Assembly: GCF_021233355.1 (NCBI RefSeq)
Contig: NZ_CP089507.1
Location: forward strand, 620,001-684,000
Direction: 5' to 3'
DNA: 64,000 nucleotides
Source: Luteimonas fraxinea
GTDB lineage: Bacteria > Pseudomonadota > Gammaproteobacteria > Xanthomonadales > Xanthomonadaceae
How positions within the stretch are numbered: position 1 is the first letter of the stretch; the number at the start of each line of letters is the position of its first letter. The position numbers and the translations under genes were made by a program. The notes below the pieces were generated by a model. The model was not told the origin of the DNA. It worked only from the letters and a program-made list of their open reading frames with translations, and did not search any database. Shown here one piece after another: positions 9,468 to 18,789 of the stretch.

Positions 9468-10705
9468 TGAGTGCCCTGCTCGACTCTCTCGCCGCCGGTT
9501 TCGATGGCGACGCCGCACGTCGCGCGGCCCTCGACGCGACGCTCGCGACCGGCCTGCCCGGCCCGCGCAGCGAAGCCTGGAAGTACACCTCGCTGCGCGC
9601 GCTGGAACGTCGCAGCTTCGTCGCGCCGCAGGCCGATGCCACCGTCGATGCGGATCTGCTGGCCGCGATTCCTGCGCCGCGTCTGGTGTTCGTCAACGGC
9701 CGTCTGTCTGCCACCCTGTCCGATGCAGGCGTCGCCACTCCCGGCCTGTCGATCGGCACGCTCGCCGATGCCGGCACGCTGCCGGACATCGACAATCGCG
9801 ACGATGCCGTCTTCGCCCGTCTCAACGGCGCACTTGCACGCGACGGTGCTTCGATCTCCGTCGAGGCCAGCGCCCGCATCGAGGCCCCCGTGCATCTGGT
9901 GTTCGTCGGCGCGCCTGCCGAGGGCGATCTCGCCTGGCATCTGCGCCACCACGTCGTGCTCGGCGAAGGTGCGACGCTGGCGCTCGTCGAACATCATCTC
10001 GACACCGGCGCGCACCGCCATCTCGACAACACCATCATCTCGCTACGCGTCGCCGACCGTGCCGAACTGCACCACGTGCGCCTGCAGCACCGCGGCATCG
10101 GCGCGACCAGCTTCCTGCGCACCGACGCCGAGCTGCAGGCCGCATCGGTCTACACCCGCGTCGATGTCGAGGCCGGCGGCGCGCTGTCGCGCCACGAGCT
10201 CGATGTGCGCCTGCTCGGCGACGACGCGCGCCTGACCGCGAACGGTGTGCTGCTGGCCGGCGGTCGTGCGCATGTCGACACGCGCCTGGGCATCCGCCAC
10301 ATCGCGAAGAACACCGCCTGCGAACTCAAGTGGCGCGGCATCGGCGACCAGCGTGGTCGCGTCGTGTTCCATGGCGGTATCACCATCGATGCCGGCGCCG
10401 ATGGCACCGACGCGCGCCTGTCGAACAAGAACCTGCTGCTGTCGCCCACGGCTGAGATCGACACCCAGCCGGTGCTGGTGATCCATGCCGACGAAGTGCA
10501 GGCCGCGCATGGCGCGACGGTCGGCCAGCTCGACCCGGGCGCGTTGTTCTATCTGCGTTCGCGCGGTCTGCCGGCATCGGATGCCCAGCGTCTGCTGACC
10601 GCCGCGTTCGTGCGCGAGCCGCTGTCGACGATCACCGATCCCGTCCTGCGTGCACACGCCGAAGCCGGTCTGGATCGCGTGCTGTCCGGACTCGCCCTCG
10701 TATGA
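9467..10705 (+). CDS. sufD: Fe-S cluster assembly protein SufD
   Basis: A 412-residue SufD, the partner of SufB in the SufBC2D complex. It begins MSALLDSLAAGFDG and includes GPRSEAWKYTSLRALE (residues 25-40), typical of SufD. The beta-helix region runs through ARLTANGVLLAGGRAHVDT, and the C-terminal helical part PGALFYLRSRGLPASDAQRL contacts SufC. Start and stop both overlap neighbours (sufC by 1 base, sufS by 4), so sufC-sufD-sufS are translationally coupled. The N-terminal third is Ala-rich and diverged, which is normal for SufD. Confidence 0.96.
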
Positions 10706-11985
10706 GCACCACGCTGCCGCCGCTGACGCCGCCGTTCGATGCGCCCAGCGCACCGGTCGCGCATGACGGCAGCGTCGACTGGGCCGCAGTGCGCGCGGAT
10801 TTTCCGCTGCTGCTGCGCGAAGTCCACGGCAAGCCGCTGATCTACTTCGACAACGCGAATACCGGCCAGAAGCCGGCGTCGGTGATCGACGCGGTAGACG
10901 GTTTCTACCGGCGGCAGAACGCCAACGTCAGCCGCGCGGTGCACCAGCTCGGCACCGAGGCGACCGAGGCCTACGAGGGCACGCGCACCAAGCTCGCGCG
11001 GTTCCTCAACGTGCGCAGTGACGAACTCGTGCTGTGCAGCGGAACGACGTTCGCGATCAATCTGGTTGCCTGGTCGTGGGCGCTGCCGCGGCTCAAGGCC
11101 GGCGACACGATCCTCGTCTCGCGCATGGAGCATCACGCCAACATCGTGCCGTGGCAGCTCGTCGCCGAGCGCACGGGTGCGACCGTGCGCGTGGCCGAAA
11201 TCCTCGAAGACGGCACACTCGACCTCGACGCGCTGCGCCGCGCGATGACGCCCGACGTCAAGCTGCTGGCGCTGACCCAGGTTTCCAACGTGCTCGGCAC
11301 GGTGAATCCGGTCCGCGAGATTTGCCGCGACGCCCGCAAGCGCGGCATCGTCACCGTCATCGACGGCTCGCAGGCCGTGCCGCACCGCCGCGTCGATGTC
11401 GCCGCGCTCGGCTGCGACTTCTATGCGTTCACCGGCCACAAGATGTGCGGGCCGACCGGCACCGGCGCACTGTGGGCGCGCCGCGAGCATCTGCAGGCCA
11501 TGCCGCCGTTCCTCGGTGGCGGCGAGATGATCAAGGAAGTCAGCTTCGGGAAGACGGTCTACAACGACCCGCCGCACCGCTTCGAAGCCGGCACACCGAA
11601 CATCGCCGGCTTCGTCGGGCTCGGCGCCGCGGTCGACTATCTTGAGCGGCTCGGCATGGATCACGTCGAACGCCGCGAGGCCGAACTGCTGGCGCATCTC
11701 ACCGAATCGCTGCAGGAGATCGATGGCCTGCGCATCTTCGGCACCGCGTCGGACAAGGCCGCGGTCGTGGCGTTCCTGATCGAAGGCGCGCACGCGCACG
11801 ATCTCGCCACGCTGCTGGATCTCGAAGGCGTCGCGATCCGCTCCGGCCAGCACTGCGCGCACCCGCTGCTGCAGTTCTACGGCGTCGCCGCCACGTGCCG
11901 CGCATCGCCCGCGTTCTACAACACGCACGAAGAAGTCGACGCCTTCGTCGCCGCCCTGCGCAAGGTGCGCACGCTGCTCGTTTGA
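10702..11985 (+). CDS. sufS: cysteine desulfurase SufS
   Basis: A 427-residue type II cysteine desulfurase. It takes sulfur from cysteine as an enzyme persulfide, using pyridoxal phosphate. The PLP lysine is K247 in FTGHKMCGPTG, and the persulfide cysteine is C385 in RSGQHCAHPL. YFDNANTGQKP near residue 48 is the substrate-side loop. SufS normally needs a sulfur-transfer partner (SufE or SufU); none is encoded next to it in this window, so the partner must lie elsewhere or be something different. The start overlaps the sufD stop (ATGA). Confidence 0.96.
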   Translation: MSTTLPPLTPPFDAPSAPVAHDGSVDWAAVRADFPLLLREVHGKPLIYFDNANTGQKPASVIDAVDGFYRRQNANVSRAVHQLGTEATEAYEGTRTKLARFLNVRSDELVLCSGTTFAINLVAWSWALPRLKAGDTILVSRMEHHANIVPWQLVAERTGATVRVAEILEDGTLDLDALRRAMTPDVKLLALTQVSNVLGTVNPVREICRDARKRGIVTVIDGSQAVPHRRVDVAALGCDFYAFTGHKMCGPTGTGALWARREHLQAMPPFLGGGEMIKEVSFGKTVYNDPPHRFEAGTPNIAGFVGLGAAVDYLERLGMDHVERREAELLAHLTESLQEIDGLRIFGTASDKAAVVAFLIEGAHAHDLATLLDLEGVAIRSGQHCAHPLLQFYGVAATCRASPAFYNTHEEVDAFVAALRKVRTLLV

Positions 11986-12071
11986 GGCTGCGCCTGCATC
12001 ACCCTGCAGCCACGCGCGCAAGCGCGCAGTCATCGCGGGATAATGGCAGCGTCACGACTTCAGCCGCCGCC

Positions 12072-12611
12072 ATGTCCGCTCCCGTGTTCCGCACCGCCAC
12101 GCCGATCGACGTTCCTGCCCTCGTCACCCTGGTGACGTCCGCGTATCGCGGCGAATCCAGCCGCAGCGGCTGGACCACCGAGGCCGACCTGCTCGATGGC
12201 GCACGTATCGATCCCGACGTGCTGGCGCACGACATCGTCCGCGCCGACAGCCGCGTCGTCGTGATCGATGGCGACAACGGACGCCCGCTCGCCTGCGCGC
12301 ATGTTGCGATCGAGGACGGCGTCGGCTACTTCGGCATGTTCGCGGTCGATCCCACGCTGCAGGGCCGCGGCACCGGCGACGCGCTGTTGCGCGAGTGCGA
12401 ACGCATCGCCCGCGACGAATGGCGCCTGCCCGCCATGCGCATGACCGTCATCGACGTGCGCGATGCGCTGATCGCGTTCTACGTGCGCCGCGGCTATCGC
12501 CGCACCGGCGTGCACAAGCCGTTTCCGTACGGCGACACCCGCTTCGGCAGTCCGCGCCGCGATGACCTGCGCTTCGAAGTGCTGGAGAAGACCTTCGGAG
12601 TCACCCCATGA
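12072..12611 (+). CDS. GNAT-family N-acetyltransferase in the suf operon
   Basis: A 179-residue protein of the GNAT fold. The acetyl-CoA binding loop is LQGRGTGDALL (about residues 96-106), followed by a helix and the C-terminal FYVRRGYRRTGVHKPFPYGD typical of GNAT proteins that bind small molecules. The substrate cannot be told. It starts 86 bases after sufS and overlaps the Rieske gene start (ATGA), so it is likely part of the suf transcription unit. No Fe-S connection is known for such a protein. Confidence 0.85.
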   Translation: MSAPVFRTATPIDVPALVTLVTSAYRGESSRSGWTTEADLLDGARIDPDVLAHDIVRADSRVVVIDGDNGRPLACAHVAIEDGVGYFGMFAVDPTLQGRGTGDALLRECERIARDEWRLPAMRMTVIDVRDALIAFYVRRGYRRTGVHKPFPYGDTRFGSPRRDDLRFEVLEKTFGVTP

Positions 12612-12943
12612 GCGAAACCTGGACCTTCGTCTGCGCCACCGGCGAGCTGCTGCCTGGCGAGATGCGCACCACCTTCGACGAGATCACCAGCGTGCCGATC
12701 ATCGTCTTCAATCTCGACGGCGATCTCTACGCGCTCGAAGACCAGTGCAGCCACGAGGATTTCGGCCTGTCGAGCGGCGGCGAGTTCGATGCGTCCCTGG
12801 GCACCATCGAATGCGTGCTGCACGGCGCGAAGTTCGACGTGCGCGATGGTCGCGCCCTGTGCGCGCCTGCGTACGAGCCGGTGGCGAAGTTTCCGACCAG
12901 GGTCGAGCACGGCGGCGTGTGGACCCGCGACGACCGCGATTGA
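12608..12943 (+). CDS. Rieske-type ferredoxin
   Basis: A 111-residue protein that is a single Rieske domain. The [2Fe-2S] ligands are all present: C47 and H49 in DQCSHED, and C69 and H72 in IECVLHGAKF. No oxygenase or nitrite-reductase domain is attached, so it is a free ferredoxin-like electron carrier. Its place as last gene of the suf cluster, overlapping the GNAT gene by 4 bases, suggests that it is either a client or an electron donor for cluster assembly. Which of these holds cannot be decided from sequence. Confidence 0.93.
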   Translation: MSETWTFVCATGELLPGEMRTTFDEITSVPIIVFNLDGDLYALEDQCSHEDFGLSSGGEFDASLGTIECVLHGAKFDVRDGRALCAPAYEPVAKFPTRVEHGGVWTRDDRD

Positions 12944-13016
12944 GGCGCGCTGGGCACCAAAGCGAACGATTCGTCCGCATCACCCTGCGCTAACCAGAAT
13001 CGTTACCCTTTGATGT

Positions 13017-13031
13017 CGAGAATCATTCTCG
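13017..13031. promoter_or_regulatory. Fur-box-like palindrome upstream of the first TonB receptor
   Basis: CGAGAATCATTCTCG is a perfect odd-length palindrome (7-base arms, central C). Its core GAGAATCATTCTC is a typical Fur-type half-site arrangement. It precedes the small gene at 13078 and the receptor at 13643. Confidence 0.7.
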
Positions 13032-13077
13032 GTTAAGATCCAGTGATTGGGCGAGGGTGCCCGCAGGGGAAGCAGGC

Positions 13078-13491
13078 GTGCCGCAGGGCATCCGATCACT
13101 GACGGAACAGTTCGGCGCACATGTGCGCCCGGGTGCCGACGCCGTGCGCGCCGTGGCGCTCGGTCTCCTGTTTCTGCTGCTCTGGGCGGCCACCTTGGGG
13201 CCGGCCGCGATGGCAGTGACCCTGTCCAGCGGCGTGTCCGCGCAGAGCGTCTCTATCGAACATGGCGGCGAGACGCCGCCCACGCCGGACACGACGCCGT
13301 CGTTGTCGTCTAGCCGGACGACACCGCGTCTGCACCTGCCTGCTGCCGACTCCGCATTCGCTGCCACCGCGATGCCGGGCCTGCCTGCATCGCGACGCCG
13401 ACGGCTCGCGCGTCGTCTGCGACCGGCGGTTGCCCCGCCCCACCACAGTCCGCCTCGCCGCCAGCACCGCGGCCGCGCGCCGCCCCGCTGA
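13078..13491 (+). CDS. hypothetical secreted or membrane-anchored protein
   Basis: A possible 137-residue protein between the Fur-like site and the TonB receptor. From the GTG at 13078, preceded by GGGGAAG, it has a hydrophobic stretch (AVALGLLFLLLWAATLGPAAMA, given here in two parts of a single helix) at about residues 24-45. A Thr/Ser/Pro-rich region follows, and the C-terminus is Arg/Pro-rich and looks less protein-like. An upstream GTG at 13057 is also in frame. I recognise no family. The signal-like segment and the position suggest a small iron-regulated envelope protein, but coding status is uncertain. Confidence 0.35.
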   Translation: MPQGIRSLTEQFGAHVRPGADAVRAVALGLLFLLLWAATLGPAAMAVTLSSGVSAQSVSIEHGGETPPTPDTTPSLSSSRTTPRLHLPAADSAFAATAMPGLPASRRRRLARRLRPAVAPPHHSPPRRQHRGRAPPR

Positions 13492-13642
13492 TTCCGGATT
13501 CCGCCGGCCTGTGCCGGCGCCCCGCATCGCGCATGCCCGCTACCGGGCGTGACGCGCTGCGGCCTGTCGCATGTCCGCACGCGCACCCCACTCCGGCCAG
13601 CCGACGCCACGCCGCGTTTCGATACCGTCCAACGAGACCTCC

Positions 13643-16045
13643 ATGACCCGTTTTCCGATCCGTCATCCGCTCGCCATCGCCCTGCTGGGCCTGCTGTCCG
13701 CGCCCGTCTTCGCCGATAACGCGACTGCCAATCCGGCCACCGACTTCGACACCATCGTCGTCACCGCCGCCGGATTCGAGCAGAAGCTCACCGATGCGCC
13801 GGCGAGCATCAGCGTCATCACCCAGGAAGACCTGACCAAGCGTCCGTACATGACGCTGCTGGACGCGGTGCGCGACATCGAAGGCATCGACGTCGGCGAG
13901 ACGCGCGACAAGACCGGACAGGGTTCGATCTCGATGCGCGGCATGGGCTCGGACTACACGCTGATCCTCGTGGACGGCAAGCGCCAGAACAACCACGGCG
14001 ACATCTACCCGAACAACTTCGGCGGCAACCAGTTCAACCACATCCCGCCGCTGGATGCGATCGAGCGCATCGAAGTCATCCGCGGACCCGCGTCCACGCT
14101 GTACGGCGCCGACGCGATGGGCGGCGTCATCAACATCATCACCAAGAAGGTGCTCGACGCGTGGCACGGCTCGGCGACGGTCAGCCGTTCGTTCGAGGAC
14201 AGCGAGTTCGGTGACGACACCACGGTCGATGCCTTCGTGACCGGCCCGCTGATTCCCGGCGTGCTGAACCTTAGCGCGCGCGCCAGCTGGTACGACCGCG
14301 ACGCGTCCAACCCGGTCTATGCGCCGATCGTCGATCCCGATGGCAACGAGCGTACGCGCGGGCTCGGTTTCGGCGGCGGCGGCAAGACCGTCGACAACAC
14401 CAACAAGGCCGGCGGCATCACGCTGGCCTGGATGCCGACCGAGAACCAGAGCCTGACGCTGGACTACGACACCTCGCGCCAGGAGTACGACAACGCGATC
14501 AAGATCAACGACCAGGGCCTCGAGGAATATCCGGTCGGCACGGTCGACAACATCAACAGCATCTTCACCGCCGGCAACTTCTGCCTCGGCGCCGCTGGCG
14601 CGAACGCGAACGCCTGTCGCGCGAACGGCGGCACATGGGCACGTCGTGCCAACCCGCGCGTCGGCTACGGCGCGGTGCAGGAGTTCACCCGCGATGCGTG
14701 GTCGTTGACCCACGAAGGTCGCTGGGGCTTCGGCAACAGCTTCGTCTCGCTGTCGCACGTGGCGACCAACAATGACGGCCGCACCATGCCGTTCACCGTC
14801 GACGAGCGCGCCGAGCTGCTGCGGATGATCGACGGCACCGGCCCTTACGCCGGCCTGCCGCTGGCCGAGCGTCGCGCGCTCGCCGAATCGACGTTCCTGC
14901 CGCGTCCCAAGCGCACGCTCGAGAGCGCGCAGTACACGCTCGACGCCAAGCTCGACATCCCGTTCCAGCTCGCCGGCGAACACATCGCCGTGCTCGGCGC
15001 GCAGGTGATCCAGGGTGAGCTGACCGACGGCATCTTCGGCATCGAAAGCGGCACGCCGGGCCTGAAGCAGGAACACAACATGTACTCGCTGTTCGCCGAG
15101 GACACCTGGACCATCACCGAGCCTTTCGCGCTCACCGCCGGTCTGCGCTGGGACGACCACGAGGTCTTCGGCAACCACCTCAGCCCGCGTCTGTACGGCG
15201 TCTACACCGTGAGCCCGCAGTGGACGGTCAAGGGCGGCGTCAGCACCGGCTTCAAGACGCCCAAGACCACCCAGCTCTATGACGGCGTGACCGGCTTCGG
15301 CGCACAGGGCACTTCGCCGATGTTCGGCAACCCGGACCTGCAGCCCGAGACCAGCACCAGCAGCGAACTGGCGGTCTACTGGCAGAGCCCGGACGGCCAC
15401 AACTTCAACCTGACGCTGTTCCACAACGAGTTCGAGGACAAGATCGCATCCCAGTCCTGCGGTCCCGGCACGACGCTCACCTGCACCAGCGCCGGCGAGT
15501 ACGCCGACATCGGCTACGCGTCGAGCAGCAAGACGGTGAACATCGACAAGGTGGTGATCCAAGGCGCCGAAGTCGCCGGTCGCTGGCAGATCAGCGACGC
15601 GTTCGGCTTCCGCGCGAACTACACCTTCACCGACAGCGAGCAGAAGAGTGGCAGCGAAGCGGGTCTCCCGCTCGGCAACAGCGCGCGCCACATGGCCAAC
15701 GCAACGCTGGACTGGCAGGCGAGCGAGCGCTTCAACCTGTTCCTGACCGCGGAAGCCCGCTCGGAACGGTATCGGGGCCTGCACGTCATCACCGGCGAAG
15801 TGCTGACGTACAAGGACTACGAAGTGCTGCACCTCGGCGCGTCGTTCAAGCTCAGCGAATCGATCACGCTCAACGGACGCATCAACAACCTGCTCGATCG
15901 CGACTTCACGACCTACGACACCGAGTTCCGCGACCTCGACGGCACCCCGGGCTTCGACGGCACCAACGAAATCCTCTACTACGACCACTACAACAACAAG
16001 GACAAGGCACGCGGCCTCTGGCTGAGCGTCAACGTCCGCTTCTGA
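13643..16045 (+). CDS. TonB-dependent siderophore receptor, CirA/FepA type
   Basis: An 800-residue outer-membrane receptor. A signal peptide (to about residue 24, APVFADN) is followed by a TonB-box-like segment DTIVVTA (36-42). The plug domain contains the family blocks SISMRGMGSDYTLILVDGK, NHIPPLDAIERIEVIRGP and STLYGADAMGGVINIITKK. A long 22-strand-type barrel then ends in a terminal phenylalanine. The plug wording (RQNNHGDIYPNN) is like CirA/FepA catecholate receptors, so a ferric catecholate siderophore is the likely ligand. The start at 13643 gives MTRFPIRHPLAIALLGLL. The Fur-like palindrome 612 bases upstream implies iron repression. Confidence 0.93.
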   Translation: MTRFPIRHPLAIALLGLLSAPVFADNATANPATDFDTIVVTAAGFEQKLTDAPASISVITQEDLTKRPYMTLLDAVRDIEGIDVGETRDKTGQGSISMRGMGSDYTLILVDGKRQNNHGDIYPNNFGGNQFNHIPPLDAIERIEVIRGPASTLYGADAMGGVINIITKKVLDAWHGSATVSRSFEDSEFGDDTTVDAFVTGPLIPGVLNLSARASWYDRDASNPVYAPIVDPDGNERTRGLGFGGGGKTVDNTNKAGGITLAWMPTENQSLTLDYDTSRQEYDNAIKINDQGLEEYPVGTVDNINSIFTAGNFCLGAAGANANACRANGGTWARRANPRVGYGAVQEFTRDAWSLTHEGRWGFGNSFVSLSHVATNNDGRTMPFTVDERAELLRMIDGTGPYAGLPLAERRALAESTFLPRPKRTLESAQYTLDAKLDIPFQLAGEHIAVLGAQVIQGELTDGIFGIESGTPGLKQEHNMYSLFAEDTWTITEPFALTAGLRWDDHEVFGNHLSPRLYGVYTVSPQWTVKGGVSTGFKTPKTTQLYDGVTGFGAQGTSPMFGNPDLQPETSTSSELAVYWQSPDGHNFNLTLFHNEFEDKIASQSCGPGTTLTCTSAGEYADIGYASSSKTVNIDKVVIQGAEVAGRWQISDAFGFRANYTFTDSEQKSGSEAGLPLGNSARHMANATLDWQASERFNLFLTAEARSERYRGLHVITGEVLTYKDYEVLHLGASFKLSESITLNGRINNLLDRDFTTYDTEFRDLDGTPGFDGTNEILYYDHYNNKDKARGLWLSVNVRF

Positions 16046-16120
16046 GTGATCCCAGGCCACGGCGCCCTGCACGGGCGTCGGGTTTGTTGCACCGCCGGGC
16101 TTGTTGCATCGAACAACACG

Positions 16121-16152
16121 CGCCCGCTCCGTCGATCCGGGGCGGGCGTTTT
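16121..16152 (+). terminator. terminator downstream of the first TonB receptor
   Basis: CGCCCGCTCC (16121-16130) pairs with GGGGCGGGCG (16139-16148) over ten positions (one T-G), followed directly by TTTTC. A weaker hairpin with TTTGTT lies just before it at about 16061-16086. Confidence 0.8.
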
Positions 16153-16334
16153 CGTCTCGCACGCAGTGGAGCTACTACGGGAAGTCAAGGCGACTACGGG
16201 CAGTTCGGTTCAATGACCGGAGCAGACGCCCGCCCTCTCGGACCGCAACAGTCGTTCCCCTGCACAACGTCGCTCGGATTGGTTCCGAGCAAAACGCATC
16301 CCGCGAGCCGAGCAGCGATCGCGTCGTGGAGAAC

Positions 16335-16470
16335 CACTGCGAGCGCGCGCGTTGCCGGTATGCGTCTTCTTCGCTTCGCGCACTGCGAGCGCCTGCGTCG
16401 CCGATGGAAGTCTTCTTCGCTCCGGCACTGCGAGCGATCGCGTTATCGATAAGCGTCTTCTTCGCGACGG
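16335..16470. repeat. three imperfect tandem repeats of 45-46 bases
   Basis: Units start at 16335, 16381 and 16426. Each opens with CACTGCGAGCG and has GTCTTCTTCGC near its end, with a more variable middle. The spacing of 46 and then 45 bases is nearly constant. Function unknown. Confidence 0.75.
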
Positions 16471-16606
16471 CTACGCTGTGACCCCCGCGGATATCCGATT
16501 ACAGCTCAAAGGACTCAAGGCGCAGTTACCTGACTTTCCGCAGCTACCGGACCTTCCCTGGAACGTCCGGGGCTTTCGTCGCGGCAGCAGTCGATACAAG
16601 AATTCA

Positions 16607-16644
16607 GAGCCCCTCTCCCTCCCGGAGAGGGGTTGGGGTGAGGG
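16607..16644. repeat. intergenic palindromic repeat element, copy 2
   Basis: CCCCTCTCC (16610-16618) pairs with GGAGAGGGG (16624-16632), followed by TTGGGGTGAGGG exactly as in the copy at 5795. The two copies differ mainly in the hairpin loop (CTCCC here). Confidence 0.75.
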
Positions 16645-16751
16645 CCGAAGATCGCAGATCTGCAGCAGCCGTAAGTTCGACAAAGCTGCAGATCGGATGC
16701 ATGTGGATATCCACAACGGCCGCCCAATCAGTGCGCAGCTGGGCAGTGACC

Positions 16752-17396
16752 CTACACCTGCAAATCCGGAGATCGAATCGGCGAAAGCGCGACAGGCTGG
16801 AACCGGGTCAACACCACTTCCCCACCACCGTCCAGCACGTAGCGGAACCGTCCGTCCGGCGCGCGCAGCACGAGCGTGTCGCCACGTTCGAGCGCCCGCG
16901 TATCGCCCGCAACGAGTCGCGCATGACCCGCGAGCACGTGGACCAGCCAGCAGTCGCCGGGATCCACGAACACGACCATCGTCCCGACCAACGGCCGATG
17001 CCAGGTCGACGCCTCGACCCGGTCCGGACGCCACATCAGATTCAGCGCGCTGACGCCGGGACCGGCAGGCTCGCCCTGAAGCGCCCGCTCGCCGGAGAAA
17101 CGCAGCCGCGCGTGTGGCGGCTGCAGATCCGACACCTGCCCGTCATCGAAGCGCAGTGTCAGTCCATCACCGGTCCGCAACATCAGCTCCCGTTCGACAC
17201 CTTCGAACTTGGAAAACGCCGCAGCCTGTTCGATCTCCGCGATCGACAACCGCCAGATCCACGCCTCATTACCGACGCCTGACTCGACGTGGATCTCCTT
17301 GGTCCACCCCAGACCATTGCGCCAACGCACGCGCTGCGCATTCTGCGCATCGATCCGCTGGACAGAAGACAGCTCGCTTGAAGACGTCTCACTCAT
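16752..17396 (-). CDS. hutD: HutD/Ves-family cupin protein
   Basis: A 214-residue protein of the HutD family, small cytosolic double-cupin proteins often linked to histidine use but without proven catalysis. Family blocks are VRWRNGLGWTKEIHVE (23-38), WIWRLSIAEIEQAAAFSKFEG, a GDGLTLRFDDG turn, and ALNLMWRP. No other hut gene is present in the window, so the role here is uncertain and Ves-like (E. coli ves) is an equally good label. The start at 17396 is the only ATG before the conserved region. Confidence 0.85.
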   Translation of the reverse strand: MSETSSSELSSVQRIDAQNAQRVRWRNGLGWTKEIHVESGVGNEAWIWRLSIAEIEQAAAFSKFEGVERELMLRTGDGLTLRFDDGQVSDLQPPHARLRFSGERALQGEPAGPGVSALNLMWRPDRVEASTWHRPLVGTMVVFVDPGDCWLVHVLAGHARLVAGDTRALERGDTLVLRAPDGRFRYVLDGGGEVVLTRFQPVALSPIRSPDLQV

Positions 17397-17583
17397 GCGA
17401 GCAGTCTAGAACTTCGAACCCGCGAACTCCGCAGTCATCTGGAACCGCACTCACATTCAACCTTACATAAAGCGGGCAACGCTCTGGTCAGGGCGCTCTT
17501 CGTTCGACAGGCGTTGCGCGTTCTACAAGAGCACTTCGTGCTTTGCTCTCTTCCTAGAAGTGAGGCATGGGACACAAGGCGCC

Positions 17584-17625
17584 AGAAGCCAAGAGCCAAA
17601 GGCCAAGAGCCAACAGCCAAGAGCC
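17584..17625. repeat. tandem heptamer repeat, consensus AAGAGCC
   Basis: Six successive 7-base units: AGAAGCC, AAGAGCC, AAAGGCC, AAGAGCC, AACAGCC and AAGAGCC. The array is a candidate variable-number repeat. Confidence 0.8.
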
Positions 17626-18095
17626 AGGCGGAAGCGTGAGCCCTAGCCCCGAGCCATAAGACGTAGAACCTCGAACGCTTGAGCGAGGTGGCGTGGGAAA
17701 AAATGTTTGCCAGCAGAGCCCGGCGCTTTGCCTCGGAGATCGGCACGCCGCCCACGCATCCACCCTCGGACACACTAAGCGACGGCTCGCGCACGACCCA
17801 GCCTCGAATGACGACGCGGCCATGCGACGCACATCAGCAGTAAGCACCAGCTCCGGACAATGCCGCGAGTACAAACCCCGATGGTTTTCGAGGCGCGCGT
17901 TGGACACTGCTGCGCAATCCAGTCAACCGGCGACGACGCGGAGCGTGGTGTACAACCAAGTGAGGCCATCTATTGCCGTCGAAGGGCGCGCGATCGACTT
18001 CCGACTCAAAGTCACCGGCCGCAGCCTCACGTACCCGGTCGGCACTCTTGCTCGATCAGCAGTACAGCCTGCGCTTCGAAATAACCCAGGCTTCG

Positions 18096-18132
18096 CTGCA
18101 CTTACACTTGCACTTGCACTTGCACCTGCACC
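18096..18132. repeat. tandem hexamer repeat, consensus CTTGCA
   Basis: Six-base units CTTACA, CTTGCA, CTTGCA, CTTGCA and CCTGCA are preceded by CTGCA and followed by CC. They lie in non-coding sequence and could vary in copy number by slippage. Confidence 0.8.
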
Positions 18133-18295
18133 GCATTTCCGCATGCGCTGCGTTTCCGCCTCCGCTGCGCTGTCGACGGGACCCGCTCACAAAACGGTTG
18201 CCCAGCCGGGCATCCTTGGGCCGGTTCGCGCCAATCAGATCGCGCAAGGTGGGACTGCACTTGAGCGCATTCCGACTGCAGACGCCCAAAACAGG

Positions 18296-18330
18296 GTCGC
18301 CCGCTTCGCATCCAATGCGAGGCGGGCGAC
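18296..18330 (-). terminator. probable comEA terminator
   Basis: GTCGCCCGC (18296-18304) pairs with GCGGGCGAC (18322-18330), and TCGCAT pairs with ATGCGA inside it, separated by one T-G pair. On the minus strand the hairpin is followed by CCTGTTTTGGG. It lies 100 bases beyond the comEA stop. Confidence 0.6.
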
Positions 18331-18429
18331 GGTTACGTCCCTGTAGCGGCATCCTGCCGGTCCCGTGGAGCGTCCTGCTCCTCGCCTGACGCCGGCACTC
18401 CCTGTGCCAACGTCAGCGATGGGTCAAAG

Positions 18430-18789
18430 TCAGCGCAGTTGCGCTGCCCCCTTGTTCCCGGCTGCGGCGGGCGGGCTGGGTGCCCGCGTCACGCCAGCCT
18501 GCGATCCGGCGGCACCGACCTCGATACGATCGACGTTGTGCTCGACGGTCCGCAACCCGATGCCTTTCACCTGCGCCAGTTGCTCGGCGCTTCGGAACGG
18601 CCCGTTTTCATCCCTGTAGGCCACGATGGCTTCTGCCTTGGCCTGTCCCACGTTGTGCAGCACGCGTGCCAGCGTGGCTGCATCCGCGGTGTTGATGTTG
18701 ACCTTTTGCACGGTTTCGTTTGCGAGTGCGGTACCTGCCAACAGCAGTGAAAGGCACAGCGACGCAAGCACGGCTCGGATCGACTTCAT
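18430..18789 (-). CDS. comEA: ComEA-like helix-hairpin-helix protein
   Basis: A 119-residue protein with a cleavable signal peptide (MKSIRAVLASLCLSLLLAGT...ALA, about 23 residues) and one helix-hairpin-helix pair. The key block is VNINTADAATLARVLHNVG followed by GQAKAEAIVAYRDENGPF and KGIGLRTVEHN. This is the short ComEA form of Gram-negatives, a periplasmic DNA-binding protein that pulls incoming DNA across the outer membrane during natural transformation. The Ala/Pro-rich C-terminal tail (about 20 residues) is not part of the domain. A good AAGGAG lies just before the ATG at 18789. No other com or pil genes are nearby. Confidence 0.93.
   Translation of the reverse strand: MKSIRAVLASLCLSLLLAGTALANETVQKVNINTADAATLARVLHNVGQAKAEAIVAYRDENGPFRSAEQLAQVKGIGLRTVEHNVDRIEVGAAGSQAGVTRAPSPPAAAGNKGAAQLR

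Larger units (their letters stand above)
16046..16751. other. 706-base intergenic region without recognisable gene
   Basis: This stretch holds two terminators after the receptor gene, a set of 45-46-base tandem repeats (16335-16470) and a copy of the palindromic element (16607-16644). Translations in all frames look unlike protein: they are Arg/Ser-rich and lack start signals. Confidence 0.6.
17397..18429. other. 1.03-kb intergenic region rich in short repeats
   Basis: No convincing gene is seen. The stretch contains six heptamers at 17584-17625, six hexamers at 18096-18132 and a 16-bp hairpin at 18296-18330 that suits the 3' end of comEA. An open frame across 17693-18346 exists but its translation is compositionally random, with no start signal. 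Confidence 0.6.

Noticed and set aside
13057..13077. GTG at 13057 as start of the small gene before the receptor
   Set aside because: GAGG abuts it with no spacing, while 13078 has GGGGAAG at better distance. Whether the gene is real remains open.
13310..16162. 950-codon open frame opposite the TonB receptor
   Set aside because: It is antisense to a receptor with signal peptide, plug and barrel motifs. Its own translation has no recognisable domain.
17693..18346. 217-codon open frame in the hutD-comEA gap
   Set aside because: It runs through the hexamer repeat and the comEA terminator and looks compositionally random.
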